Source of the DNA: a virus
Length of the DNA: 64,000 nucleotides
Reading direction: 5' to 3' (one strand)
IMG/VR virus record: IMGVR_UViG_3300044846_000719
Coordinates: 32,657-96,656 of that record
Below, piece by piece: positions 27,852 through 39,100 of this stretch. The position numbers and the translations under genes are program-made. How positions within the stretch are numbered: the first letter of the stretch is position 1; every line of letters begins with the position of its first letter. The notes below the pieces were generated by a model. That model was given only the letters and a program-made list of their open reading frames with translations. It did no database searches and was not told where the DNA came from.

Positions 27852-30161
27852 TTAATCTAAATACTCAATACCATAACCCTGACTAATAAGATTCTGAATC
27901 TCATTGTCATCTAATTCTAACATTTGTCCTTCAGTCATACCACCCATTTGTTTTTTCCAACCAGCAGCATTTCTAGCAAAGTTAGCTCTTTTTACTTGTG
28001 TAGAACTATAGTCTTCTTTATTTGCAAGTACTTTACTAGCAAACTCTTGTACACCCATACCAGCTCTATTAGCTGAAGCAGTAAACTTTCCTTTGTTTGC
28101 AGGATTAATATTTATACCACCATAAGCCATTTGAGGAGATTGTCCTTGTTGAATAGCCTGCATAATTTGCTGAATAGCTTGTTGCTGTTCTTCTGGAGAC
28201 ATTGCCTGAAGTTGCTTAATGATTTGTTGAGGATCTGTCTGTGTCATTTGAGCATACATCTGTATAGCCTGCATAATCTGATCTTCTACCTGACCTTGAC
28301 CACCTTGCTGATACATGTTACCACCTTTCATCATGTTGTACATAGCATCCATATCCATTTGACCACCATACATATCAGTACTACCACCATAATTAAATCT
28401 TCCAACTTGTTGATCAAATGCAGTCTTCTCTAAGTTAGTACCTTGATTTAATACCATACCTGTGTTAGGATCTACGGCTTGACTAAATGTAGTACCTGAA
28501 GAAATATTTCCTTTAGGATTACTAAATATCATGCGTCCTGTTTGATCAGTGACTGATTGAGGATTAGAAGATTGATAATAAGAATAAATATCGTTACGTG
28601 ATGGCATATCTTTTACACCTGTTACACCAGAACTCTTAAGATCTTGAAGTTGTCGATTATAATACTGTTCAAATCTAGGATCACTGCCTACACCTGGAGA
28701 CATAAATGTATTAATAGGTGCACTACCAATATCACCACCTTCTGCCATGTTAGATAAAATTTTAGCCTGTACATATTCTGGTAGTGCCTGAAACCCAGGA
28801 TTATTAGTACCACCATATGCACGTTTACCCATATCCCATTTCTGCCTCGTTGTCGGATCAGGGGTGTTGTGTTGTGGGTTTTCACTGTAATACCTATTCT
28901 TTCCACGGGCTAATCTAGCGTCAGCTGCAATCATACCAATAGTCCCTGCGATACTAGCAGCAATTTCACCAATGTCTAAAGCTTTTTTATTTCTAGCTTT
29001 TTTATCTTCAGCATCAGTAATAGCCTTAAATGGAACTTCTTTTACTGGACCACCTTCTTCTGGTTGTCCACCTTGTGCCCATGTACCAAATCTTTTGTGC
29101 CAATATAGAGGAGAGAAAGGATCTGTAGCTTTAGCTGAATTCTTACCACCCATTCTATTCCAAAAATTATCTTTACGCTTATTTGAACCATGCTGGCTAA
29201 AATCTTTCATACCAACATAACCACCGTGTACAATTTTATATTTGTCACCTTTCTTAGCTAGCACCATCCACTTCTTACCGGCTCTATCTGATTTTCTTTT
29301 AGCACCTACTTTAGTAAAACCTCTACTCTTATAGCGCTGAGGAATGCCGCCCATTTTCATTTGTTCCATTTCCCCCATATTCATATCAGCATCTTCCTCT
29401 TCTTCGATACCTCCTGATTCTTCATTGTACTGCATATAATCAGAAACACTATTTAAGTAGTCATCTGCCAATGTAATCTTACTAGCTACCCAAGGCTCAA
29501 TTTCACTATCAGCATTTACAAATTTTTGTAAGTTAGATAGTCTATCATGCATTGCCATGATCTGACCAATAGCCATTTCACCACCTTCATCATAATAGTT
29601 ATCACGCATCATCATCCCGGTACCACCCATTTGCATAGCAGGCATACCCACAAGATTCATAGCTAACTTAGCCATTTGCATTTTATCACCACCACCATTA
29701 TCTGAGCCACCACCCATATTTTGAGCAGCATTATCTACATTTTTACCAATAGCCATAGCACCATTATAAAGCATATCACCAATAGCACCCATAGGATTGT
29801 TTTGTTCATCCTGTTGAGCTTTCTGCATATATGCCATCATATTCTGATCATAGTTAGGATATTGGAATATCTGCTGGTCTTGTAAACCACCACCGGTCTG
29901 TGCTTTTCTATATCCACCACCACGACTCTTATATGTCTTAACTAACCATGCTGAACCATAAGCTGAAGGCCACGTATCAAATTTAGATTTAGCCTCTGAT
30001 TTAACACGAGAATATAACCCAGGATTAGTTGGAACATTACCACCGCTTTTCATTTCTACAGCTTGTGGATAGGCTTTAAAAAATGCTTCTTCTGTAGGGA
30101 ACATATTATAGAATTCCTTCTCAGATTTAACACCAGCCATTTTTAAAAATTTATCTTTCAT
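27852..30161 (-). CDS. Gln/Met/Gly-rich virion cargo protein with small basic modules
   Basis: 769 residues using the ATG at 30161, six bases downstream of the previous stop. An upstream TTG at 30188 would overlap that gene and is less likely. Two compact basic modules stand out. One near 50-90 contains YSRVKSEAKSKFDTWPSAYG and ends SRGGGYRKAQTGGG. The other near 280-360 contains KKWMVLAKKGDKYKIVHGG and ends SPLYWHKRFGTW. I associate both with short domains of unknown function that occur as separate proteins in phages and giant viruses, but cannot verify the families. Met/Gly-rich linkers (KMGG, QMGG) and a Gln-rich helical stretch near 650-690 separate them. Probable injected or inner-capsid protein. 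Confidence 0.5.
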   Translation of the reverse strand: MKDKFLKMAGVKSEKEFYNMFPTEEAFFKAYPQAVEMKSGGNVPTNPGLYSRVKSEAKSKFDTWPSAYGSAWLVKTYKSRGGGYRKAQTGGGLQDQQIFQYPNYDQNMMAYMQKAQQDEQNNPMGAIGDMLYNGAMAIGKNVDNAAQNMGGGSDNGGGDKMQMAKLAMNLVGMPAMQMGGTGMMMRDNYYDEGGEMAIGQIMAMHDRLSNLQKFVNADSEIEPWVASKITLADDYLNSVSDYMQYNEESGGIEEEEDADMNMGEMEQMKMGGIPQRYKSRGFTKVGAKRKSDRAGKKWMVLAKKGDKYKIVHGGYVGMKDFSQHGSNKRKDNFWNRMGGKNSAKATDPFSPLYWHKRFGTWAQGGQPEEGGPVKEVPFKAITDAEDKKARNKKALDIGEIAASIAGTIGMIAADARLARGKNRYYSENPQHNTPDPTTRQKWDMGKRAYGGTNNPGFQALPEYVQAKILSNMAEGGDIGSAPINTFMSPGVGSDPRFEQYYNRQLQDLKSSGVTGVKDMPSRNDIYSYYQSSNPQSVTDQTGRMIFSNPKGNISSGTTFSQAVDPNTGMVLNQGTNLEKTAFDQQVGRFNYGGSTDMYGGQMDMDAMYNMMKGGNMYQQGGQGQVEDQIMQAIQMYAQMTQTDPQQIIKQLQAMSPEEQQQAIQQIMQAIQQGQSPQMAYGGININPANKGKFTASANRAGMGVQEFASKVLANKEDYSSTQVKRANFARNAAGWKKQMGGMTEGQMLELDDNEIQNLISQGYGIEYLD

Positions 30162-30166
30162 TTTAG

Positions 30167-33100
30167 TTATTTGTATTTGTTTAGCCAACTAGTTTGACCA
30201 CCTTTTTTTTGTTCTTGTAATTGAGATGCTGCAGCTGCTCCTACTGCTAATGGAGCTACTGCCGGAAGTCTATTTAAAACATCTGTAAGTAATTTACTAT
30301 TTGCTTTAGTAGGCTCCATAAAATCAAAAATTCTAGTATTACTTGAAAAGTTACCAGTATTTTTATTATAGACACCCATAGGATTCTTTTTAAAGTATTT
30401 ATAAGCATTCTGTATTTGTTGTTGATTTATAGGAGTATAATAATCAGGAATAAATCCTTTTTGAAACATACTCTCTCTTAATTCATTTGCAAATGCTGTA
30501 GGCTCACTACCTGAACTTCCTTTCATAAAATATTTATAACCCCTTTGATCACTAGGTTTTAATTGTTTTTTAGGAACAATATTTTTTAAACCTGTATCTA
30601 AAGATAATTTTCTTCCTCTTTGTAAAACATGTCCAATTTCATGCATTTCTGTTGGTACGTCACCTACAAAATTATAACCCATACCTATTTCACCAGGAAT
30701 AGATTTACTATAATTTGGTGTAGGTTTTTTTAAATTAAGAGTTCCAGAACTTTTTACAAATTGATCATACAAAGAGGCTGGTCGATGATAAGCATTATTA
30801 TATAAATAACTATCTTCTACAAAAGGATTTGTTAAACCAGTACCTAAAAAATTAGTATTTGCGTATTCTGTAGCTTCTTTATTTACGTTCTTAACATTTT
30901 TTAATTCTTCAATTCTTGCTTTTGCATTAATTTTAGCCACTCTATCTATAACACTTAAATCAGTATCTGTATTATCAAATAGATATGCTTTTTCTTGTTC
31001 AACAAGTCTTCTAAATCCTTCTTCAGATTCTAAATCAGCAACTCTTTTACCTACTGAATTATCTAAACTTCCAACTCCTTTTTCTAATTGTCTAAAAAAA
31101 GCATGTTCTGATATAGTATTAGGTTTGAGTTTATTAACATTAGCAACCGAAGATACATCTCCATACTGTATTCCAGAAACTGTATTAACATTATCTAAAC
31201 TAACTGGTCTACCTTTTTGTAAACTTAAAGCTAATCTAGGATTTTTCTTTATTTGAGATTCTAATAAGTTACCTGCTTGTTGAGATAAACCTTTTATAAA
31301 TTTCTGCCCCGTTCTTGTTAAACCGGCACCAACGTATGATAAAGGATCAGTTACTGCATTAACACCAAATGCTAAATATGGATTCTGAATATTCATTGCT
31401 TCAGATGGCATCTGTACTTTACCAGTTGCTCCATATACAGAGGCTAATTGTGGTGCACTAAACGGAGCCATTATTGTTTCCATCATAGCAGTACCTATAC
31501 CACCAGGACCAGATGCATCATTGGGTTGCTTATACCAATCTCTACCTCCAGTAGCATTATTAACTCGTCTAGCCCACTGCTCCATAAAATCATCAGATCT
31601 TTCATTATAAGGATCTAGACCAATTGCCTTTTCTCCTTGATTAATAAATCCTCTTAACTTATCTGACCATGAACGTTTCTTACGTATATCAACAGCTTGC
31701 ATCCTATCAGGATTCTGTTCAGTAGAAGTTTCAGCACCACCTGTTGGATACTTATTAAGCCATCCACCATACTTTGCATACTTAGTAGAACTTTTATTAT
31801 CATTCTTAACAATCCCATTAAGTAAATGTATTATTCTTTCATCAGATGTTTTAAAAGTAGGTGTTTCTTTTGTATTCTTAAGATAGGGACTAAAAGGATC
31901 ACTAATGTCATAGTTATCATTAAGTGTATCAATATTATTTATTCCCTCTATTGAATTATTTCTATTATATAACTGTTCAATATTATTTTTTCCTTGATTT
32001 TCAAATACTGGAGTAAATCTATTAATAATAAAATTATCAGGATATTCTTTTTTATATTTATTCCAAATTTTAGGTGTTAATTTTTCTCCTTTAGTATAAT
32101 CATAAAAACCTTTTTTGCGCATATCTTGTTTTAAAGCATATGCATCAGACAATAATTCATCTTCCTTTCTATCGTTATTAAGAGTAGTACTATAATAATT
32201 ATTAAATCCTTCTGTATCTGTGATTCCCATCTCAGCTAATTTAGTTCTATTAAATAGAAAAACTTCAGGATTATTTTTATTTAAATAATGACTAGTTTCA
32301 TGACTCATAATAGTACTAGGATCATTTTTATATGTATACAAATCTATAGCGGTTGGATCAACACTAATCTTTTGATCTTTAATGTAACCTTTATTTTTTA
32401 ATTGTTTATTATAATCTGAAGAATAAGGAACTACAAAACTATTATTTTTAACTCTAGAGTTTGTATATGTATAACTATTTGGTATTCCTATTGCAGATTC
32501 TTCTGGATTTTTAGAATTATCAAATCCAATTTTTAATTCAGGAAAATTAAAAGGAAATGCTGGTGGAATATAACGTTCATTAAAAGTATTTGTAACAGGA
32601 TCATATTTTGATCTAACTCCTGTAATTCTTGGATTATCATATTCCTGATCAGTTACAAAAGAATTATAATTCTCAGGATCTGGTTGTGGACCATATTCTT
32701 TTTTAGCATTTTTTAAATCATTTCTTAAATATGCTTCTGGAACTGTATCACCTATTCTTTTTCTATTAGCCTCATACCAATCTTTTAAACCAGAAATTTC
32801 TTCATTAAATTGATTAGTATATTCCTGTACTGATTTTCCTGGAGGAGCTTCACCAGCCTCTTGATATTTACTTAACCAACCACCATACTTTTTATTTTCT
32901 GGATAGTTATAACTATAACCTTTACCTTCAGTTACTTTAGCATTAGTTATATCTAAGTTATTTGCAGTCTTCCAGTCTTGGTATTCTTTTTCAGTTCTAA
33001 AAGCTTTCTTAGACCCATCTTGTAATGTAACACCAATATTATACTCTCTAGCCATTCCACCATTAGGAGTATACATATCTCTATCTATATTAGATACAAC

Positions 33101-36100
33101 TAAAGAAGGTTGATAGATAATAGGTTGAACTGGTTCTGGAAATAAAATTTCAGTAGATAAACCTTTGTTATAATCACTCTTATTAGGAAAATTATCATAA
33201 CCTGTAGGTTGTATACCTTTTATATATTCTAATTTTTGTTTTTTATTTTGTTTAACACCATCTCTAACTAATCCATAACAATTAATATCTTTACAAAAGG
33301 ATTTTTTTAATTCAGCATTACTTCTATAGAAAACATCTTTATTTGGAATAAAGAAGTTACTATTATGTAAAGATGCACTATCATTAAATCTTTGTAATCT
33401 AGGATCATTAGGATCTGAAGTATACATAGGAGCTCTACCACCACCAACTTGAAATTCATCTAACCATCCTCCATCTTTTAATTGATTAATGTCTACTCCT
33501 TGAAATGGTATATCACCAACAGATCCATACTTCTGCAAAGCCTTAGCTTTGTTTTCATTTGACATATAGTTAAACTGTTGAATAATAGGTTTATTATAAC
33601 CAATCTTTTTTACAGGTAATTCTATTGGAGTAACTGGTAGAGGAGTTTGTACTACATCAGGAATAATTTCTGGTTTATTATAAATAGGTTGTGATACCTT
33701 AGTTAATATTGATTTTTTAGATGGTGTTAGTTTTGTGTTTACTCCATAATATATAGGTTGAACAGGTTTTTTATAGAGAATTGGTGCCCTATCTTTTAAA
33801 TATTTACCTAATCCACTTGCATCACTAATCTCTGCGTCACCACGAAGATTATTTAAGGATGTATTACCCTTTGGCAAACCTAATTGTCTTTCATATAGCG
33901 TTATATTACCATAACTACCACGGTAACCTAATGCCATCTGGGAAATTGGAGCTATTTTACCAGAAATAAAATTATATGGTGGAGGAGATGTTTCTAGACG
34001 ACCAATAGATAATCCAGCATTTTTAACTACATTAATATATTTTTGTTTATCTTGTTCTCCTTTATTATATAAATTTAAACTATCTCTATAACTACCTATT
34101 CTAGGATCTCTTGAGTTTGATGTATAGATTGGACGTCTTACACCACCATCTTGATATTGATCTAACCACCCGCCATATTTTTTACCAGGAATATATTCTG
34201 TTATAGGTGAATTATTGTAATGAATAAGATATTCTCCATTATTAAAAGCACTAAGATCAAGACCCATCCTTTTTGCCATTTGCTTTTTTAAAATTTGATC
34301 ATCTACTGTACCCCACTCATTTTTTTTATTTTTGGGATTATTGTTTGCATCTTTTAAAAATGAGTCTACTGGAAAATAATCAACTAAACTAAATTTAGAA
34401 GGGTCTTGTGCTATATAAGTTTCATGCTCGTCATAATCATAGTCAGGTCTATTTGTAGGTAATCCTGCTTGTGCTAATCTAGCAGCATATATTGATTCTG
34501 GAATTTTAGGAGCAAAATCATCATTATCTTCACTATCCCAATATCTTTCTTTATATCCTAAATCTACATTATGTAGATTAGCCCAAGACATAATTTCTGG
34601 ATTGTTACGCATTTCAACTTGCATCTGTTCTGCACGATTCCATATTTGATCAGGAAGTTCTCTTGTTAATCCGTCTACAGTATCAGGTGAATACTTATTT
34701 TTTGCTAAATAATCATAAAAAGTTTTATTATTTAAAGAAAGATCATTTTCAATCTTATCTTTAGTAGGATAATTTACTAAATTATTATGATCAGTTTTTA
34801 ATACATACGCATATTTACCAGGTCCATAAACATTAATTGCAGAACTATTTTTATAATCTTTATCACCATCTCTAAGATTTGTTAACCATCTTCTATTTGG
34901 AGAATAACCATCGTCTTTAACTAAAGGAAAATTACCAAATGATTTACCAACTACTTCTGGTAAAACATATTCTTGTTCTAAAGACGCTTGATAGTTTGAA
35001 GGTTTAGCTTCATTATATTTAAAAGTAAGTTTAGGATTGTTTATTAATTTATTATCTATAGGATAATATGGAGCTGCAACTTGTCTAAATTCTTCTACTG
35101 TAGGATTTAAATTTTTTATAGGTAATTTTGGATTTACCCAAAAATTATCTCTAGTACTATTATCTAATAAATATGGATGTATATTTATATCAGGTTTATA
35201 TAATAAATTACCTTCATTGTCATATTCATATGTAGGATTATCACTTACCTTTTTTCTTTTAACATTAATATTAACACCCTGCATTCTTTCAGGATTTTGT
35301 TCTGTTGAAGTTTCACCACCAACTGGATACTGATCTAACCAAGTCTCACCACCATCTTCTCTACGCTTATGATTATAATCTATACGCTTACCTGAAGTCT
35401 TCTCTCTTTTAAATCTAGCTTTCTCTGCAGAAGACATCTCTGATGTAGTTTTAGGAGTTGTTTCATTTACTCTTCTAGATGGTCTGCATGCAGGATATGG
35501 TCTACCATCTTTATCTTTTCCTGATCTACCACATGTTTTACCTGTCTTAACATCCACCCATTTTTCATCAAACCACTGACTCAAACCGCCTTTACCAAAT
35601 TCTTCTAATACTCCAGTACCCTTTTTATAACTTTTAGCAAATCTTCTAGCTTGTCTATCATTAGGAAACTCAATATACTGACCACTCTGATTTGCATAAT
35701 CATATGCATTATCTCCTAAGTATTGTAAAGTACCATCAGGCATTTGTACAACTGTAGGATATACACGACCATCACCACTTGCCATAAAGTGTGTGGCAGG
35801 ATACTGCTGACCGGGTATCATTATACTTGGTGTATTAGGTTGATACATTCTTTGAACAAAGTTTAGATCTTTATTCTCATTAAGAATTTTATCTATCTTT
35901 CTCTTAGACATACCACCAAACTGCATCTGAGGATACTCAGTTACATAGTTACCGGGGAATGTATATTCTCCACCCGGCATCATCATTTGCTGATTACCTA
36001 AGTCATCTATACCAAGTACTGGATAGTTAACTCCCTTCATTGTAATGTTAGAAGAAGGTATGACAGTAACCTCACCGGGATATGCCCACTGCCCTAAAGG

Positions 36101-36127
36101 AGATATTATAGGTTTTTTTCTAGCCAT
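30167..36127 (-). CDS. Modular cargo protein with GGWL linkers and two zincin motifs
   Basis: 1986 residues, ATG start. A linker with consensus GGWLxxYxxGG recurs with Trp at about 263 (variant GGETWL), 654, 888, 1084 and 1456, and the protein ends in GGQTSWLNKYK. The linkers divide it into modules of about 200-400 residues. Near 190-260 is a basic module (TGKTCGRSGKDKDGRPYPAC) like a stand-alone viral domain of unknown function. The fifth module has HETSH at 1276-1280, with DELLSDAYAL further on as possible third ligand. The last module has HEIGH at 1829-1833, with EPTAFANELRE after it. These are two separate HExxH zinc-peptidase signatures. ETSTEQNPxRMQ follows the first and fifth linkers. 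It lies between the muzzle-like tail gene and the cargo genes. A multi-effector virion protein is inferred. Confidence 0.6.
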   Translation of the reverse strand: MARKKPIISPLGQWAYPGEVTVIPSSNITMKGVNYPVLGIDDLGNQQMMMPGGEYTFPGNYVTEYPQMQFGGMSKRKIDKILNENKDLNFVQRMYQPNTPSIMIPGQQYPATHFMASGDGRVYPTVVQMPDGTLQYLGDNAYDYANQSGQYIEFPNDRQARRFAKSYKKGTGVLEEFGKGGLSQWFDEKWVDVKTGKTCGRSGKDKDGRPYPACRPSRRVNETTPKTTSEMSSAEKARFKREKTSGKRIDYNHKRREDGGETWLDQYPVGGETSTEQNPERMQGVNINVKRKKVSDNPTYEYDNEGNLLYKPDINIHPYLLDNSTRDNFWVNPKLPIKNLNPTVEEFRQVAAPYYPIDNKLINNPKLTFKYNEAKPSNYQASLEQEYVLPEVVGKSFGNFPLVKDDGYSPNRRWLTNLRDGDKDYKNSSAINVYGPGKYAYVLKTDHNNLVNYPTKDKIENDLSLNNKTFYDYLAKNKYSPDTVDGLTRELPDQIWNRAEQMQVEMRNNPEIMSWANLHNVDLGYKERYWDSEDNDDFAPKIPESIYAARLAQAGLPTNRPDYDYDEHETYIAQDPSKFSLVDYFPVDSFLKDANNNPKNKKNEWGTVDDQILKKQMAKRMGLDLSAFNNGEYLIHYNNSPITEYIPGKKYGGWLDQYQDGGVRRPIYTSNSRDPRIGSYRDSLNLYNKGEQDKQKYINVVKNAGLSIGRLETSPPPYNFISGKIAPISQMALGYRGSYGNITLYERQLGLPKGNTSLNNLRGDAEISDASGLGKYLKDRAPILYKKPVQPIYYGVNTKLTPSKKSILTKVSQPIYNKPEIIPDVVQTPLPVTPIELPVKKIGYNKPIIQQFNYMSNENKAKALQKYGSVGDIPFQGVDINQLKDGGWLDEFQVGGGRAPMYTSDPNDPRLQRFNDSASLHNSNFFIPNKDVFYRSNAELKKSFCKDINCYGLVRDGVKQNKKQKLEYIKGIQPTGYDNFPNKSDYNKGLSTEILFPEPVQPIIYQPSLVVSNIDRDMYTPNGGMAREYNIGVTLQDGSKKAFRTEKEYQDWKTANNLDITNAKVTEGKGYSYNYPENKKYGGWLSKYQEAGEAPPGKSVQEYTNQFNEEISGLKDWYEANRKRIGDTVPEAYLRNDLKNAKKEYGPQPDPENYNSFVTDQEYDNPRITGVRSKYDPVTNTFNERYIPPAFPFNFPELKIGFDNSKNPEESAIGIPNSYTYTNSRVKNNSFVVPYSSDYNKQLKNKGYIKDQKISVDPTAIDLYTYKNDPSTIMSHETSHYLNKNNPEVFLFNRTKLAEMGITDTEGFNNYYSTTLNNDRKEDELLSDAYALKQDMRKKGFYDYTKGEKLTPKIWNKYKKEYPDNFIINRFTPVFENQGKNNIEQLYNRNNSIEGINNIDTLNDNYDISDPFSPYLKNTKETPTFKTSDERIIHLLNGIVKNDNKSSTKYAKYGGWLNKYPTGGAETSTEQNPDRMQAVDIRKKRSWSDKLRGFINQGEKAIGLDPYNERSDDFMEQWARRVNNATGGRDWYKQPNDASGPGGIGTAMMETIMAPFSAPQLASVYGATGKVQMPSEAMNIQNPYLAFGVNAVTDPLSYVGAGLTRTGQKFIKGLSQQAGNLLESQIKKNPRLALSLQKGRPVSLDNVNTVSGIQYGDVSSVANVNKLKPNTISEHAFFRQLEKGVGSLDNSVGKRVADLESEEGFRRLVEQEKAYLFDNTDTDLSVIDRVAKINAKARIEELKNVKNVNKEATEYANTNFLGTGLTNPFVEDSYLYNNAYHRPASLYDQFVKSSGTLNLKKPTPNYSKSIPGEIGMGYNFVGDVPTEMHEIGHVLQRGRKLSLDTGLKNIVPKKQLKPSDQRGYKYFMKGSSGSEPTAFANELRESMFQKGFIPDYYTPINQQQIQNAYKYFKKNPMGVYNKNTGNFSSNTRIFDFMEPTKANSKLLTDVLNRLPAVAPLAVGAAAASQLQEQKKGGQTSWLNKYK

Positions 36128-36131
36128 TTTA

Positions 36132-39100
36132 TTACCTAAATGAAGCTAACAATTTATTATTACTGAGCTTCAAAAAGAACTTAGATGAGCCAGAAACAAG
36201 TTTCTTTAATAGAACCTTATTAATATAGTGTCTAAATTTCTTTCTTTGTGTAGCTCCCTTATTATAATTTACGTAAGTTGCGTTAATATTCCTAATGTAA
36301 CCGTTAGCTTCAGTGACCCACATAGGTGTAGTATTAGCTGAAGTTTGACCTCTATCATTTGTAATATCCCAGAATTCATTAAACCTATATTTCTGTTCTA
36401 CTTTAGAGAAGAGTATATCAATAGAGCTAGTATTAATGATAGGATAGTTATTAATAGCGTAAGGATTATTAAGTGGTGAAAGATTTAAAATTAAGTCACC
36501 GGATATTTGTTCTGTATTATATATAACAGCCCTATCAAAATTCTCATTAAGTAAATGATTATAGTCTAAACAGTTCTTAGAATATTTATAACACTCTAAG
36601 ATGTATTCTATTGATCTTGTAGTTGTAACGGTTTGACCTTGGTTCTGTACATATTCTACTTCAAATGGATAATTAACTCCGTAGTAATTACAGAATGAAT
36701 CACATACTAGGTTATGTTTCCAGATACCATCATCTTTAACTGTCATATAGTAAGTCTTACTAGACATTACTAAGTTAGGTTGCCAGTCATGGAATGAAAT
36801 AAATGCTTTAGCTTTAGGGTCATAACTTACTGTCCAGGAAGCATTCTCAAAATATATAGGATCACCTAATGTAATTTGATATCCCGGAAAATCTAAAAAT
36901 TCAAACTTATTACCAAGTCCAACTAAATACTTTACTCTTCCTATATACTCAGATTTAAGTTTAAAGTCACGTTTACAAAAGAATACTATCTCGTTAATAT
37001 TATCATATGTTGTTTGACAACCAATACCTATAATAGTATTATCAAGCATTGTAGTATCTATATTTGGGAAGTCTACAAGTAATGCATAAGGACTATATTG
37101 AGAGAACCACCACTTCATACCGGATTTAGAAATATCCTGTAGACCTTGACCGTAAGAGAATATCTTACCTTGGTTTTGACTCATATAGAATAATCCTGCT
37201 GGTGTATTAATTACAGATAATTTACTCTGACAACTACCATATTCAAATTCACTATCTGCATTAGATAGATTCTGTAATGGTTGTGCATTAAATAACTGAC
37301 CATCACCAATAGATAATTTAGTACCACCGTTAAGATCTAAAGTTTCTACACCCTGGAATAACATTGGGGCACCATGTTCTAGCATAATTACGGCTCCTGT
37401 TTTACCAACAGAACGCATACTTGTAACTCTAGAATCAAAGTCATAATAGTTATTAGCTAGGAACTGTCTCCAGTTATCTTTACGTAACTCATACTGTTGT
37501 TGTAAAGAATAGATAACTCTTGTAGGATATGTTGTAAAGCAACCTACGTTATCTGGATTATAAATCCTTGGTTGTATATTACCCCAAGATACAAAATTTG
37601 TAAAGTGCTTACTAATGCTTAATGCGTAGTCATACTTCTGATAGTTTGTATCTTTGATATAAGGAGTACGGAACATTTCCTCATAGTCAGTATATGTATT
37701 AAAGTCATAATGTCTTTTACCAGGATCATCTCCATAATCTCTATATGCTAAGTTAAGTTCTGATTCTACATAGAAATCTCTAATACCAGAATTAAACAAA
37801 TACATATATGCAAATCTTACTGAAAATGCACCAGATATTATTCTTCTATCTAAGTGATGAAAGTCATTAGGTAATGCTTGAGTTCCACCAAATATGCCTT
37901 CAAATAAATCAGCAGCATTATACTTACTAGTATCCATCCAATATCTTGGATAAGGAAGCATGTTATATAATCTATAATCCCACTCAGTATTATCAGGAAG
38001 ATCCTGCATCCACTGAGAAAAATAAAAGAATGTAGACTTCTCAGTATAACGGTTAACATACATGTCACCACCAAAGATTATATTGGATGTGGCTTTCTGT
38101 GTATATTGTAATGTCCAAAGATCAATACATCCTACAGGTATTTGTCGGATTGCATCTAACTGACCGTACTGATTATCATTCTTAATTTTTAATGCAGCAT
38201 AGTGAGCAGAAGTAACTGAGTTTTGTAACTTAGTTGGTTCCTTCCAAATATCATTATCTGCAGTTCTACCATGATCTCCTCTTGCAATATCACCAATAGT
38301 AAATAATGTATTATCAATTACTGAAGGATCAGCAATACCACTATTAGTTGTAAGTGTTACAGTACTAGCCCGAAATAAGTTATTAATTCTGTAAGTAGTA
38401 TCATAATCTTGAATAACTGGATCTACATATAATGACTTAATAATCTCTCTTCTTCTATTACCAATTGGAGAGGATATAAAATTATTATAAAAACCACGTG
38501 ATATATATTGATAAGCAAACTGTCTTTTACCACTAGCTGCTTCTATACCTTCAATTACATTTTGTGTTGATTCAATATAATAGTAAGAAAATAAAATTAC
38601 ATAACCAACAGCAGCACCAACAATAGCAGTAGCAGCTCCAGCTATAGGACCTGCTGAAGTACCAGTTATTCCACCAAAAGCGGCAAAGTTTCCAGTAATT
38701 ACTGCAACTTTTGCTGCCGCTTCAACAAGATTACCACCAAATACTGCAGAAATTGTAGCAGCAGATCCTATAGCAATACCAGCAAAGTTAGCAATAACAG
38801 CAGCAAAATCCGTAATAAACTTATCTTTAGGATGATTGTCTACAGGCCTAAAGTTACCTTCCACATTACCCCATAACTCACCATACACTTTTAATTCAGT
38901 AGCTGATAAGAAAGGATTTCGGAATGTGGTTTCAGGTGAGTGAAAAGAGAACATGTCTTTTCTATAAGAACTAAATAATCTTACATCATTAGGAACAGCA
39001 TCTCTATAAGCGCCACCACGTGTTTGTTTTCCTGTAACTACATCTACACCTAAAAAAGGATCCGGAGATAAAGGATTGTACGGATAATTTACGTACAAAC

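Noticed and set aside
30162-30188. TTG start that would extend the 769-residue protein upstream
   Set aside because: It overlaps the preceding gene by 22 bases, while an ATG lies six bases after that gene's stop and fits the other tight junctions.
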